In this document: positions 50,818 through 58,389 of the stretch, piece by piece
How the letters are laid out: each line of letters starts with the position of its first letter
How positions within the stretch are numbered: position 1 is the stretch's first letter
Origin: an uncultured Christensenellaceae bacterium
Lineage (GTDB): Bacteria > Bacillota > Clostridia > Christensenellales > Borkfalkiaceae
Length of the DNA: 64,000 nt
Direction: 5' to 3'
Assembly: GCA_910588685.1 (NCBI GenBank)
Contig: CAJUPX010000012.1
Location: 1-64,000 of the forward strand
Position numbers and translations under genes: made by a program
The notes under the pieces: model-generated
The model's database searches: none
The model's input: the letters and a program-made list of their open reading frames with translations, nothing else
Told to the model about the DNA's origin: nothing

Positions 50818-51049
50818 CTACCTTTATTACGCCTTTTATAAAAACGTCGTCTTGAAAATATTTGCCTATCTGCATATTTTCGCCGTTCAGAATTATACGC
50901 TCGCGCTTTAAATCGAGTACGATTTTTTGCGGCGAGAACTCAGCAATGGTTTTCACGCTCCTGAAATACCCGCCGAAATCGGGTATAACAGAAAACGACT
51001 TTAAAGTGTCTCCGCCGCATTCCTGCAAAATCTGTTCTAAAAGTTTCAT
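50804..51049 (-). CDS. yqfC: YqfC/YabP-family sporulation protein
   Basis: An 81-aa protein of the YabP/YqfC beta-domain family: VIPDFGGYFRSVKTIAEFSP, KIVLDLKRERIILNGENMQI, DDVFIKGVIKVVEIE. The family's members act in spore-coat or forespore signalling. The start is uncertain: ATG 51047-51049 gives the usual length, but in-frame starts upstream exist and none has a good ribosome site. First gene of the block down to 44555. Confidence 0.85.
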   Translation of the reverse strand: MKLLEQILQECGGDTLKSFSVIPDFGGYFRSVKTIAEFSPQKIVLDLKRERIILNGENMQIGKYFQDDVFIKGVIKVVEIE

Positions 51050-51150
51050 AAAATATTCTATGCCGCGCCGCAGCATAAAATACGCGCGCAATATTACTCT
51101 ATAATATATTATTCAACAAAATAACCCAGAAAAATCGGAATTAAACGCAA

Positions 51151-51156
51151 TATAAT
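51151..51156 (+). promoter_or_regulatory. -10 box of the MinD-like gene
   Basis: TATAAT, 6 bases before ATG 51163; no good -35 is present. Confidence 0.4.
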
Positions 51157-51162
51157 TTGAGT

Positions 51163-51894
51163 ATGGCACAAAAAATATTTTTTACATGTTTTAAAGGCGG
51201 GTGCGGGGTTTCCACCTGCTGCGCGGGCGTTGCGCTCGCTCTTGCAATATCCGGAGAACGCGCGCTCGTCATAGACGGCGATTACAGGTGCGGCAGCGGT
51301 ATGATTACAGGCGGCATCAACTCCGCGCCGGTGTATACGCTCGCGGACTACGGGCGCGGCGCGTGCAGAGCCAAACAGACGATAACGCCGCACCCGAAAT
51401 GTTCTAATTTATGCTACTGTTCCTCGGAGGGTTTATCGGATTTATCGTACGCGGAAAAAGCCGTTGCCGACCTTGACGGACTTTTTGATTATATTTTACT
51501 TGACAACATAGCTTTTAAATCGTGCGACAGGGCGATTATCGTTACCGAACCGTATACCCCCTCTATTAAATGCGCGGACAAATGCCGCTCGTACCTTGCG
51601 GACAACGGCGCAAACAGTATTGAGCTTATAGTAAACAAGCTTAACGCAGGGCAGATACTCTCCGGCGAAACGATGACCGCGCGGGAGATAGCCGCAGTGC
51701 TGCATTTACCGCTCGTGGCGGTTATACCGGAGGATTTAAACCTTGCCTCCGGCGGAATCAAAAAAAACACCGCAGCGGCGTTCAGGTATGCGGCTGCGGT
51801 AATTTCCGGCGCCAAAGCTCGGAAATACGATTTTTTCAGCGGATATTCGGGCGTAAGCGGATTTTTAAAAAGAAAAATGAGGGCTAAAATATGA
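51163..51894 (+). CDS. MinD/ParA-like protein without the P-loop lysine
   Basis: A 243-aa deviant-Walker NTPase of the MinD family by overall pattern: FTCFKGGCGVST at the P-loop (7-18), RALVIDGDYRC (A' motif), FDYILLDNIAF, SIELIVNKLN and PLVAVIPEDLN. In active members the P-loop is KGGxGK[ST]T. Here the signature lysine (11) is kept but the invariant lysine (16) is valine, so ATP hydrolysis is unlikely. There is no membrane-targeting tail rich in amphipathic residues; the end is basic (FLKRKMRAKI). A TATAAT ends 6 bases before ATG, suggesting a leaderless mRNA. The gene overlaps the next by 4 bases. Confidence 0.7.
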   Translation: MAQKIFFTCFKGGCGVSTCCAGVALALAISGERALVIDGDYRCGSGMITGGINSAPVYTLADYGRGACRAKQTITPHPKCSNLCYCSSEGLSDLSYAEKAVADLDGLFDYILLDNIAFKSCDRAIIVTEPYTPSIKCADKCRSYLADNGANSIELIVNKLNAGQILSGETMTAREIAAVLHLPLVAVIPEDLNLASGGIKKNTAAAFRYAAAVISGAKARKYDFFSGYSGVSGFLKRKMRAKI

Positions 51895-52103
51895 AAACGG
51901 CAAATAACGCTTTTACTCTTGAGCGCGAGGACATTTCGGACGTAGAGCGCGCTTTATTTTTAAAAGACTTAAAAAAAGTGACGGGAGAATACTTCGAGGG
52001 CGGCGACGACGCGACTTTGGAAATCACACGGACGGAAAACGGATTTCTCGTCTGCGTGCTCTTCACCGCGCGAAGGGTAAAATCCGTTAAAAGCTTAGTT
52101 TAA
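51891..52103 (+). CDS. Small protein linked to the MinD-like gene
   Basis: A 70-aa protein starting MKTANNAFTLEREDISDVER and ending in a basic stretch (FTARRVKSVKSLV). It begins in the stop codon of the MinD-like gene (ATGA), so it is translated by coupling. No family recognised. Its end overlaps the convergent protease gene by 9 bases. Confidence 0.55.
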   Translation: MKTANNAFTLEREDISDVERALFLKDLKKVTGEYFEGGDDATLEITRTENGFLVCVLFTARRVKSVKSLV

Positions 52104-53447
52104 ACTGCTTTTTATCATCTGCACAACCGACTGCAGCTCGGTATCGCCCTTGGTTACCACCCAGGGCGTTTTTACCGATTTACAGCCGTCTGCAAGCGTA
52201 AGCCCCTCACCGTGTATGCACTTGCCGTTAGGCCAGTATATTTTTGCCGTGGTGAGCTTTAACGCCTCTCCCGTAGGTTTATTAACGAACGTTGACTGCA
52301 TTATCCCCTTGCCGTAGGAACGCGGAGCGCGCCCGGCTTCGGAGGTAATTCCCGCCCAGTCAAAGTATTCACGGGAAAGCTCAGACAGATAAATACTACC
52401 GTAATCGAGAAATCCGTAGCTTACGAGCACGCCGATAAGCGCTTCGGAAGCGCTTGCCGTATTACAGTTTGCAAGCACGTATACTTTGGTATTCTGCGGC
52501 ACAATATCGTCTCCGCTGTATTTGTAGCAGTAGAAATCACTGCTGCCTTTTTTATATTTTGCGGTAGTTGCAACGCTTTTACCGCTTTGGACAGCCGAAG
52601 AGAAACAGCCTGCAATGCCCTGCATACTGCTCAGATACCCGCCGCCGTTGTTGCGCAAATCTATGATCATAGACTTTAAATTGCGGGCGTTGAACTGATT
52701 TACAAGCGTTACGAATTCCTTATCGATACCGCCGTAAAACTGGGTTAAACGTATATACGCCGTACCGTCGGGAAGATAATCCAAATCATCGCTGAGGCGC
52801 GTATAGAGTTTTAAATTTTCGCCGTTATCCCCCTCGAAGCCCCATTCCGTGTTATTGGTAAACATATGGGCGTAGCTTGCCGTATACTCCTCTTTTCTGA
52901 GCGTATATTCGGCGGTTTGCGTGGAAACGGTAAACTCTTCGCCAGCGGCGCGCGCGTTGAAAAACTCCGAAGTTTCGTTGGCTTTCATAAATTCCGTGGT
53001 AACGCCGTCCGCCGTTCCGCTTACAAGCAGCTCGCCCGCTCTCAGCCCCGCTTTATAAGCCGGAGAATTGCCCATAACCGAGTACAGGAGCGCACCTTCG
53101 TCTTCGATAAAATTATAGCTTATGCCTATTCCGCTTTTATTGCCGGCGTTGTCATTTTGCGCAGCATTGTATTCGGCGCTCGTATAATATGCGGAATATC
53201 TGTCGAGCTTGCCCGCAAGGGCTTTGAGCGAAAGCTCCTCCTTTGTATAATTGCCTACGGGAAGCACTATACTGCCCGTCTGCGTATATTCGCCTACGTA
53301 ATTTTCGTCTATTGTTTTAATCGCCCAATCATAGGACGAAACACTTTTGTTAAGAGTGAGTTTATGGGTAAAAAATCCGCCGAGAAATGCAAAAACTGCT
53401 ATTATGACAGCAAGTATCACAGCCGTTATCTTTTTTGAAGTAGTCAC
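52095..53447 (-). CDS. S41-family C-terminal processing peptidase (CtpA-like)
   Basis: A 450-aa exported serine protease. Membrane anchor about 8-28; PDZ domain about 112-190 (LLYSVMGNSPAYKAGLRAGE); protease core about 225-400 with AYIRLTQFYGG, IIDLRNNGGGYLSSM, catalytic Ser in CNTASASEALIGVL and the base Lys in SYGKGIMQST. The tail IYWPNGKCIHGEGLTLADGC is usual. Related CtpB in Bacillus processes SpoIVFA during sporulation; this one may act similarly, but that is inferred. GTG start with AAGGAG. Cotranscribed with the upstream regulator (12-base gap). Confidence 0.88.
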   Translation of the reverse strand: MTTSKKITAVILAVIIAVFAFLGGFFTHKLTLNKSVSSYDWAIKTIDENYVGEYTQTGSIVLPVGNYTKEELSLKALAGKLDRYSAYYTSAEYNAAQNDNAGNKSGIGISYNFIEDEGALLYSVMGNSPAYKAGLRAGELLVSGTADGVTTEFMKANETSEFFNARAAGEEFTVSTQTAEYTLRKEEYTASYAHMFTNNTEWGFEGDNGENLKLYTRLSDDLDYLPDGTAYIRLTQFYGGIDKEFVTLVNQFNARNLKSMIIDLRNNGGGYLSSMQGIAGCFSSAVQSGKSVATTAKYKKGSSDFYCYKYSGDDIVPQNTKVYVLANCNTASASEALIGVLVSYGFLDYGSIYLSELSREYFDWAGITSEAGRAPRSYGKGIMQSTFVNKPTGEALKLTTAKIYWPNGKCIHGEGLTLADGCKSVKTPWVVTKGDTELQSVVQMIKSSLN

Positions 53448-53459
53448 GTTTACTCCTTT

Positions 53460-53867
53460 TTATTTGTTTAAATAAAGTATATGCAGTATTTTAAACGTTA
53501 CAGCCATATCAAATGACCGAATGTCAAGTCCGGTCTTTTTTATTACCGCTTTAACACGGTAATTGAGCGTGTTCCTGTGCATATATAATGCGCGCGCGGT
53601 GCGGGATATATTCATTCCGTTGTTAAGATACCCGTAAACGGTATTCATAAGCTCGTTATCCTCGAAAACGGACGCAAGCGACTTCATATCGTAGCCTGAA
53701 ATAATTTTTTCGCGCTGGGAGCGCGTCATAAGCGAAACAATGGCGTCTAAATTGAGCGCCGAGGCTTTTTGTTTTGAAAACGGCTTTAAATGGGTTATAG
53801 TTGCGGGCGTATCGCCGTCCGTGCCGCTTTTGCGGGGGATAGACGAAGTTGTTTTTAAGTTTGCCAT
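53460..53867 (-). CDS. PucR-type helix-turn-helix protein
   Basis: A 135-aa protein whose C-terminal half (about 75-135) matches the PucR C-terminal HTH: TVYGYLNNGMNISRTARALY, MHRNTLNYRVKAVIKKTGLD, then a final helix. The N-terminal half (about 1-60) is Ser/Thr/Lys-rich with no sensor domain, so it is much shorter than normal PucR or CdaR regulators (400-500 aa). It has a consensus promoter and GGGAGGG before ATG. Confidence 0.75.
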   Translation of the reverse strand: MANLKTTSSIPRKSGTDGDTPATITHLKPFSKQKASALNLDAIVSLMTRSQREKIISGYDMKSLASVFEDNELMNTVYGYLNNGMNISRTARALYMHRNTLNYRVKAVIKKTGLDIRSFDMAVTFKILHILYLNK

Positions 53868-53884
53868 AATTTCCCTCCCGCGAG

Positions 53885-53913
53885 ATTATACCAGATTTTT
53901 TAAAGAATTGCAA
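53885..53913 (-). promoter_or_regulatory. Promoter of the HTH-CtpA operon
   Basis: TTGCAA (53908-53913), 17 bases, TATAAT (53885-53890) with an extending TG. The 100 bases up to the divergent promoter show nothing else. Confidence 0.75.
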
Positions 53914-54016
53914 TACGGCGGAGTGATAAATAACTTAAATTTACACATAACAATAAAACCGATAGCTATTTATATGTAAAAATTAGCTTTATTTTTAGAT
54001 AAACTACTTTTTACTC

Positions 54017-54045
54017 TTGACATATCATTTCATTTGTACTAAAAT
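54017..54045 (+). promoter_or_regulatory. Promoter of the 537-aa membrane protein gene
   Basis: TTGACA (54017-54022), 17 bases, TAAAAT (54040-54045). The expected transcript start coincides with ATG-TAC-TAA at 54051, a two-codon frame upstream of the real gene. Confidence 0.75.
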
Positions 54046-54105
54046 AAATTATGTACTAATAATAAAGTATATACCGCGTAAAAAATTTCTGACCGGAGAT
54101 GTATT

Positions 54106-55719
54106 ATGGCAAATTCTAATAACGCAGCAGTCCCCAATACCGAGGGCGCAGTCGTAATTAAAAAGAAAAAAGCAAAAGGCAGCGGCTTAGCTAAGTTTAC
54201 TTATCATATTGCGCTTTTATGCCTGATTGCGGGTCTTGCCCTGCCTCTGAACTTCGAGTTCGGCAGTTATCTCGACAACACCCTCTTCTGGCAGCTTCCC
54301 GCTGCGGTTAACGTTGTATTCGGCAAACAAATTCTTACTTTCGGTGCGCCGGTGTTTGCGGCAAGCCATCCTGTTGAGATATGGGGAGCGTTGAAATTTG
54401 ACCTCGGCGCTTACCTTACTCTGCTGTATGCGCTGATTACCGTAATTGGAATTATAATGCTTATATTTGTGCTTGCAAGCAAGAAAGCGTCTTCGGCGCT
54501 CGCCAAAGCTTCGTTTATAGAGGGGTTTGCGCTTCTTTTCCTGTTGCCACTCTTCTATATCCAGTTGCTGTATGCGTGCTCCTTTGGTTCTCTCTATTCC
54601 TGGAAAACATTCGCGCCCTTGTTTATAGCGTTGGGCGGTACGCTGTTAATGGTTCTGGTTCAGGCATTCGCGTACAAGAAAGGCTCGGGCTTTATGAAGC
54701 TTATTATGTTCCTCTTTTCCGGAATTGCGCTTGTAGGTTGCATTTATCCCGTAAACCTGCTTGTACCTGCCCTTGAAAAACCTTTACAGAGTTTTTCGGA
54801 TTTGCTCGGCGATAAATTTACGGCTTTAGGTTTATACGGCGCACAGGGAAATTACGGCATAGGATTTGTAAACGCGCTGTTCCATTATAATTTCTGGGAA
54901 GCTCTCGGCGAAGCCGAGCTGATGGATAAGGTGCTGGCGATATCGGCGCTCGCTCTTGCCCTCCTCGCTTTAATCAACTTTACGCTCGACGCTTTGGGGC
55001 TTGCTAAGAAAACCAAAAAATATATGCTCACGTTCAACGTTATAAGATATTTGCTTGAAATTTTTGCTATAGCAGCAGTTGTAGGACTCGCGTTCTACCG
55101 CAAGCAAACTATCGGCGTAACGTTAATTATCCTTGCGGCGCTTGCACTTCTTCAGTTTATAATCAACTGCATACGCGTTTCTTCTTATACAAAACGTAGA
55201 AAGGCAGAGCTTGCTCAGCAGCGCAAACAGCAGAAAATAGAAAGACAGCAACAACTCTACGGACGTACTCCCACCAAGGGTTACACCGGCGACGCAGCTG
55301 CGGCTAACAACTATTTCCAGACCGCGGAAGAAAGGCGCGCGGCTGCTCAGGCGGCAAGAGAACAGCGCCAGAAAGAAAGGCAGGAGCAGAGAGATAAGGC
55401 TAAAGCCGAGCGCGACGCCAAACTTAAAGCCGAGCAGGCTCCCGCAGCCGCTAACACCGAGGAGTTCTATAACGTAACCCAGATTTACAAGGGACCTACA
55501 GACGAGTTTATAAAAGAACTTACCAACGACGAAAAAATCGAGTTTGCAAAAGTGTTCTTAGAACGCCGCGACGATGTTATGTCTGAAATTCCCGAGTATA
55601 TTATCGGCGGCAACAACGACAAATTCTTCTCCTCTATATTCATTTATTACGGCAGGATTTGCGGACGCATTTCCGGCACGCTTATGAATAAGATTTACGA
55701 ATGCGGTTACAGAAAATAA
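54106..55719 (+). CDS. Large multi-TM protein with charged coiled-coil and C-terminal domain
   Basis: A 537-aa protein. After a 30-residue basic start (IKKKKAKGSGL) come about seven membrane helices (about 33-50, 68-90, 105-128, 138-165, 170-190, 198-225, 280-360). Residues 365-450 form a long charged helix (ERRAAAQAAREQRQKERQEQ), and the last 80 residues are a compact cytoplasmic domain (YKGPTDEFIKELTNDEKIEF; FSSIFIYYGRICGRISGTLM). I do not recognise it. The arrangement suggests a membrane scaffold with a cytoplasmic effector end. GGAGATG site before ATG; a strong terminator follows. Confidence 0.55.
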   Translation: MANSNNAAVPNTEGAVVIKKKKAKGSGLAKFTYHIALLCLIAGLALPLNFEFGSYLDNTLFWQLPAAVNVVFGKQILTFGAPVFAASHPVEIWGALKFDLGAYLTLLYALITVIGIIMLIFVLASKKASSALAKASFIEGFALLFLLPLFYIQLLYACSFGSLYSWKTFAPLFIALGGTLLMVLVQAFAYKKGSGFMKLIMFLFSGIALVGCIYPVNLLVPALEKPLQSFSDLLGDKFTALGLYGAQGNYGIGFVNALFHYNFWEALGEAELMDKVLAISALALALLALINFTLDALGLAKKTKKYMLTFNVIRYLLEIFAIAAVVGLAFYRKQTIGVTLIILAALALLQFIINCIRVSSYTKRRKAELAQQRKQQKIERQQQLYGRTPTKGYTGDAAAANNYFQTAEERRAAAQAAREQRQKERQEQRDKAKAERDAKLKAEQAPAAANTEEFYNVTQIYKGPTDEFIKELTNDEKIEFAKVFLERRDDVMSEIPEYIIGGNNDKFFSSIFIYYGRICGRISGTLMNKIYECGYRK

Positions 55720-55733
55720 CAGAATAAAAAGCA

Positions 55734-55762
55734 GGCTCACGGATTAATCCGTGAGCCTTTAT
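55734..55762. terminator. Bidirectional terminator
   Basis: Perfect palindrome GGCTCACGGATTAATCCGTGAGCC (24 bases, 55734-55757) flanked by A and T runs. Confidence 0.88.
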
Positions 55763-55777
55763 CTTTTAAAATAGTTT

Positions 55778-56137
55778 TTAAATATGCAGTTTTATGAGTA
55801 CTCGCAAGCCCTCTTTTATACGCTCTATTTCGCCGAAACAGCGTATAATATACAGTCCCCTGCCCCTCTCGGCAAAAACGTCAGGCAAAGGCGTTATAAC
55901 GCTTATGTCCTTTTGATTTGGCGAAGTTACCGTTATGCGGATTGCGTCGGGGAAAAGCTCGCCGAGAAAGTGCGCGCTTTCGCCGCCGTGCAGAATTACG
56001 TTTGCTATAAGCTCGCTTGATACGAGCTTGGACGCAAAAATATCGTCGTCGCAAACGTTTTCAGAACGCAGAAAATCCGAAAAGATACCTATTCTCGCGT
56101 TCATATCTTTTAAATCGTTGACATTGAAAGTAACCAT
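55778..56137 (-). CDS. Anti-sigma-factor-like GHKL protein (last in sigma operon)
   Basis: A 119-aa HATPase_c_2-like protein. The N-box is KLVSSELIANVILHG (about 37-51) and a G2-like box is ERGRGLYIIRCFGE (about 88-101). The G1 box (DxGxG) is not evident: the corresponding stretch is SPNQKDISVITPLPD. It resembles SpoIIAB/RsbW anti-sigma kinases and follows the sigma gene with no gap. A second similar protein lies before the sigma gene. Canonical operons have one, upstream of sigma, so this second one is unusual. It may be a partner, antagonist or second anti-sigma. Confidence 0.65.
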   Translation of the reverse strand: MVTFNVNDLKDMNARIGIFSDFLRSENVCDDDIFASKLVSSELIANVILHGGESAHFLGELFPDAIRITVTSPNQKDISVITPLPDVFAERGRGLYIIRCFGEIERIKEGLRVLIKLHI

Positions 56138-56869
56138 TTAAATTAAGGCTTCCTTTAGCTTGCGCATTATTTTCCTTTCGGTGCGGGATACGAACATCTG
56201 GCTCACGCCGAGTATTTTACCCGCCTCCGACTGCGATTTTCCCTGCATAAACCTGAGCGCGACTATTTCGCGTTCGATAGGCTCTAATTTATTTATTTCC
56301 GTTTTGAGCGATTCCGAGTCCTCAAATTTTTCAAAATTATCTTTTTCGTCGGCTATAACGTCGTACAGAGGCGCGTCGGATTCGCCGTTTTCGCCTTTTA
56401 CGTTCATATCCAAACTAACGGGAGTGCGGCATTCCAGCGCCTCCATTATAAGCTCCTCCGAAAATCCGAGCTTTTCGGAAAGCTGCTTAACTGTCGGTTT
56501 AACGCCGTGCTCTTTGAAATACGCGTTTGTCTGTTCGCGGATTTTGGCTGACACGGCGTAAATTCTGCGCGGCAGCCTTATAGGGCGCGAATAGTCCCGG
56601 AAATAATTTTTAAGCGAGCCGGTGACGGTAGGCGTTATGTACGTAGTAAAACGGTTGCCTAAACCGGGGTCGAATTTCTCCACCCCGGATATAAGAGCCT
56701 CTGACGCGACCTGTAAAAGGTCGTCGTACTCCACTCCCCTGCCCGAAAACTTTTTGGCGAGTATTTCGGCAATATAAAAATAGTTTTCCACGAGCTTATT
56801 TCTTACAAGTACGTCTTTTGTTTTGCGGTACTCGTTAAACAGCGCGTTTACCTCTTCCTCGCTCATCAT
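56138..56869 (-). CDS. SigB/SigF-type RNA polymerase sigma factor
   Basis: A 243-aa alternative sigma factor. Region 2 with GVEYDDLLQVASEALISGVE and FDPGLGNRFTTYITPTVTGS, then LKNYFRDYSRPIRLPRRIYA leading into region 3, and region 4 with LEPIEREIVALRFMQGKSQS and VSQMFVSRTERKIMRKL. Length and motifs fit the SigB/SigF/SigG group; the RPIRLPRRI link is closer to SigB. The operon STAS-GHKL-sigma matches both rsbV-rsbW-sigB and spoIIAA-spoIIAB-sigF, so stress response or sporulation is possible. It overlaps the preceding gene by 4 bases. Confidence 0.85.
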   Translation of the reverse strand: MMSEEEVNALFNEYRKTKDVLVRNKLVENYFYIAEILAKKFSGRGVEYDDLLQVASEALISGVEKFDPGLGNRFTTYITPTVTGSLKNYFRDYSRPIRLPRRIYAVSAKIREQTNAYFKEHGVKPTVKQLSEKLGFSEELIMEALECRTPVSLDMNVKGENGESDAPLYDVIADEKDNFEKFEDSESLKTEINKLEPIEREIVALRFMQGKSQSEAGKILGVSQMFVSRTERKIMRKLKEALI

Positions 56870-57213
56870 AGAGTTATACTCAGCTTTTTAATGATTTGCC
56901 CGCTCTTTTCAACGGTGAAATCCTTTACAAGCGCGGAAATAAGCGCAATAGACAGCTCGTTATCTCCGTTTAAGGGATTGCCGCCGTCGCCGTAAACGTC
57001 GCAGCCGACCTCTTCCCCGCAGAAAAACACGGCTTCAACTTTTTCAAAACCGCTGTTCTTTAAGATATTCGCGCATTCGGTTACGCAAACTTTAAAATCT
57101 TCCAAGGCGTCCAGATCGACCTCGCGGGCATTGCATACCGCACCCGCAACGAGCCTTAACGCCGTTAAATACTCGCTGTCGCAAAGACTGAATTTTACGG
57201 TGAACTCTTTCAT
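56866..57213 (-). CDS. RsbW/SpoIIAB-like anti-sigma protein
   Basis: A 115-aa protein in the position of the anti-sigma kinase. VKFSLCDSEYLTALRLVAGA and DFKVCVTECANILKNSGFEK (N-box region, about 41-60) fit the GHKL fold. The later ATP-binding glycine motifs are weak: CDVYGDGGNPLNGDNELSIA may be a residue of G1 but G2 is not clear. So kinase activity is uncertain. It overlaps the STAS gene's stop by one base and sigma by 4 bases, so all are translated together. Confidence 0.65.
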   Translation of the reverse strand: MKEFTVKFSLCDSEYLTALRLVAGAVCNAREVDLDALEDFKVCVTECANILKNSGFEKVEAVFFCGEEVGCDVYGDGGNPLNGDNELSIALISALVKDFTVEKSGQIIKKLSITL

Positions 57214-57518
57214 CAGCGTATCTCCATAATAGTGTCAAGCGCACAGATATTAAAAAGCTTTTTAACGTTTGGTCTTACCTTTTCCAGAATCATACCGTGT
57301 CCGTCGCTCTTTACTTTTTTAAGTATTTTTACAAAAGTGCCAAGCGTGGTGCTGTCTATAAAGGTCAGCGCCGCGCAGTCGAATATAAGGTCTTTTTTAT
57401 CGTGTTCGTAGGCGGCGCATACGTGCGCGTAAAAATCTTCGCTTGTTGCCGCGTCGATTTCACCTGAAAGCGAAAACGCGAGTTTGTCGTCTGCGGATAT
57501 TAATTTAACTTGCTGCAT
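57213..57518 (-). CDS. STAS-domain anti-sigma-factor antagonist
   Basis: A 101-aa STAS protein of the SpoIIAA/RsbV kind. FSLSGEIDAATSEDFYAHVC and LIFDCAALTFIDSTTLGTFV contain the phosphorylatable Ser/Thr in the FIDSTTLG turn (about 54-61). When unphosphorylated it would bind the anti-sigma and free the sigma factor. First gene of the four-gene sigma operon, with GAGGTAAG before ATG. Confidence 0.9.
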   Translation of the reverse strand: MQQVKLISADDKLAFSLSGEIDAATSEDFYAHVCAAYEHDKKDLIFDCAALTFIDSTTLGTFVKILKKVKSDGHGMILEKVRPNVKKLFNICALDTIMEIR

Positions 57519-57576
57519 ATTCTTACCTCATTTATTTATAAACTTTTTCGGGATTGTGAAAACACGGAAATTTTAT

Positions 57577-58389
57577 TTAAAGCTCTTTTTTACTCTCGAA
57601 AATCCTGCCGTTCAGATAATCGAGCGCGCCGTCAAATTCAAATTGCAGATATTTAGCTAAAAGCCGCTGGCGGCCGGCATTGTATTTTTTATTGAACAGT
57701 CCGTCGCCGTATTTACCATCGCCGAGTACAGGGCAGCCGATATGCGACATATGCGCGCGTATCTGGTGCGTTCTGCCGGTATGCAGCGTAACCTCTACAA
57801 GAGCAAGCTCTCCGCGGTTTTCCAGAATTTTATATTCGGTTATAATTTTTACTGCGCCGCGGCGCGGCGTACCGTAAATTTTTACCTCGGATGCCTGCCC
57901 GTCCTTTTCAGAATAAGCTTTCAGAACAGCGTTCGGGCGTTTGAAATTGTTTTTACAGAGCGCTAAATAGCGCTTTTTTACACTGCGGTTTTTAAAAGCC
58001 GATAACAGCTCTTCTTCAGCCGCGCGGTTTTTTGCAAACACTGTCAGCCCTTCGGTATTTCTGTCGAGCCTGTGAACGGCGTAAAATTCACCGCGGCTGC
58101 AAAGCTCGCTAAACAGCCCCTCGCAGCTAACTCCCGAGTGCTTGTCCGCTATATAAATATTTTCATCCTCGAACACAACCACGTGGCTTGCCTTACTCTC
58201 CTGCGCAGGCGAAGTATAATAAACTATCTCGTCGCCCGGCGACAGAGCGGTATTTTTACTTACCCGCCTGCCGTTTACCTTTATATCCGCATTTTTTAAA
58301 AGAGTATTAAAATAGAACGAACCCTGCGGATAGACGTTATCGGTAAATTCGGAGAGTTTGCAGTTTTTGTTTGCAGTGAAAATTTTCAT
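57577..58389 (-). CDS. RluA-family pseudouridine synthase
   Basis: A 270-aa enzyme isomerising uridine in rRNA or tRNA. It has an S4 RNA-binding domain at about 15-70 (LLKNADIKVNGRRVSKNTAL) and the catalytic motif YAVHRLDRNTEGLTVFAKN with the active Asp (about 122), plus LTLHTGRTHQIRAHMSHIGCPV-like text split as LHTGRTHQIRAHM and HIGCPVLGDGKYG. Start at ATG 58387-58389, overlapping the feoB stop (ATGA); the longer frame lies inside feoB. Exact target site unknown. Confidence 0.92.
   Translation of the reverse strand: MKIFTANKNCKLSEFTDNVYPQGSFYFNTLLKNADIKVNGRRVSKNTALSPGDEIVYYTSPAQESKASHVVVFEDENIYIADKHSGVSCEGLFSELCSRGEFYAVHRLDRNTEGLTVFAKNRAAEEELLSAFKNRSVKKRYLALCKNNFKRPNAVLKAYSEKDGQASEVKIYGTPRRGAVKIITEYKILENRGELALVEVTLHTGRTHQIRAHMSHIGCPVLGDGKYGDGLFNKKYNAGRQRLLAKYLQFEFDGALDYLNGRIFESKKEL

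Noticed and set aside
54051..54059. Two-codon frame ATG-TAC-TAA at the expected transcript start before the 537-aa gene
   Set aside because: It could be a minimal upstream frame, but nothing beyond its position supports it; noted only under the promoter.
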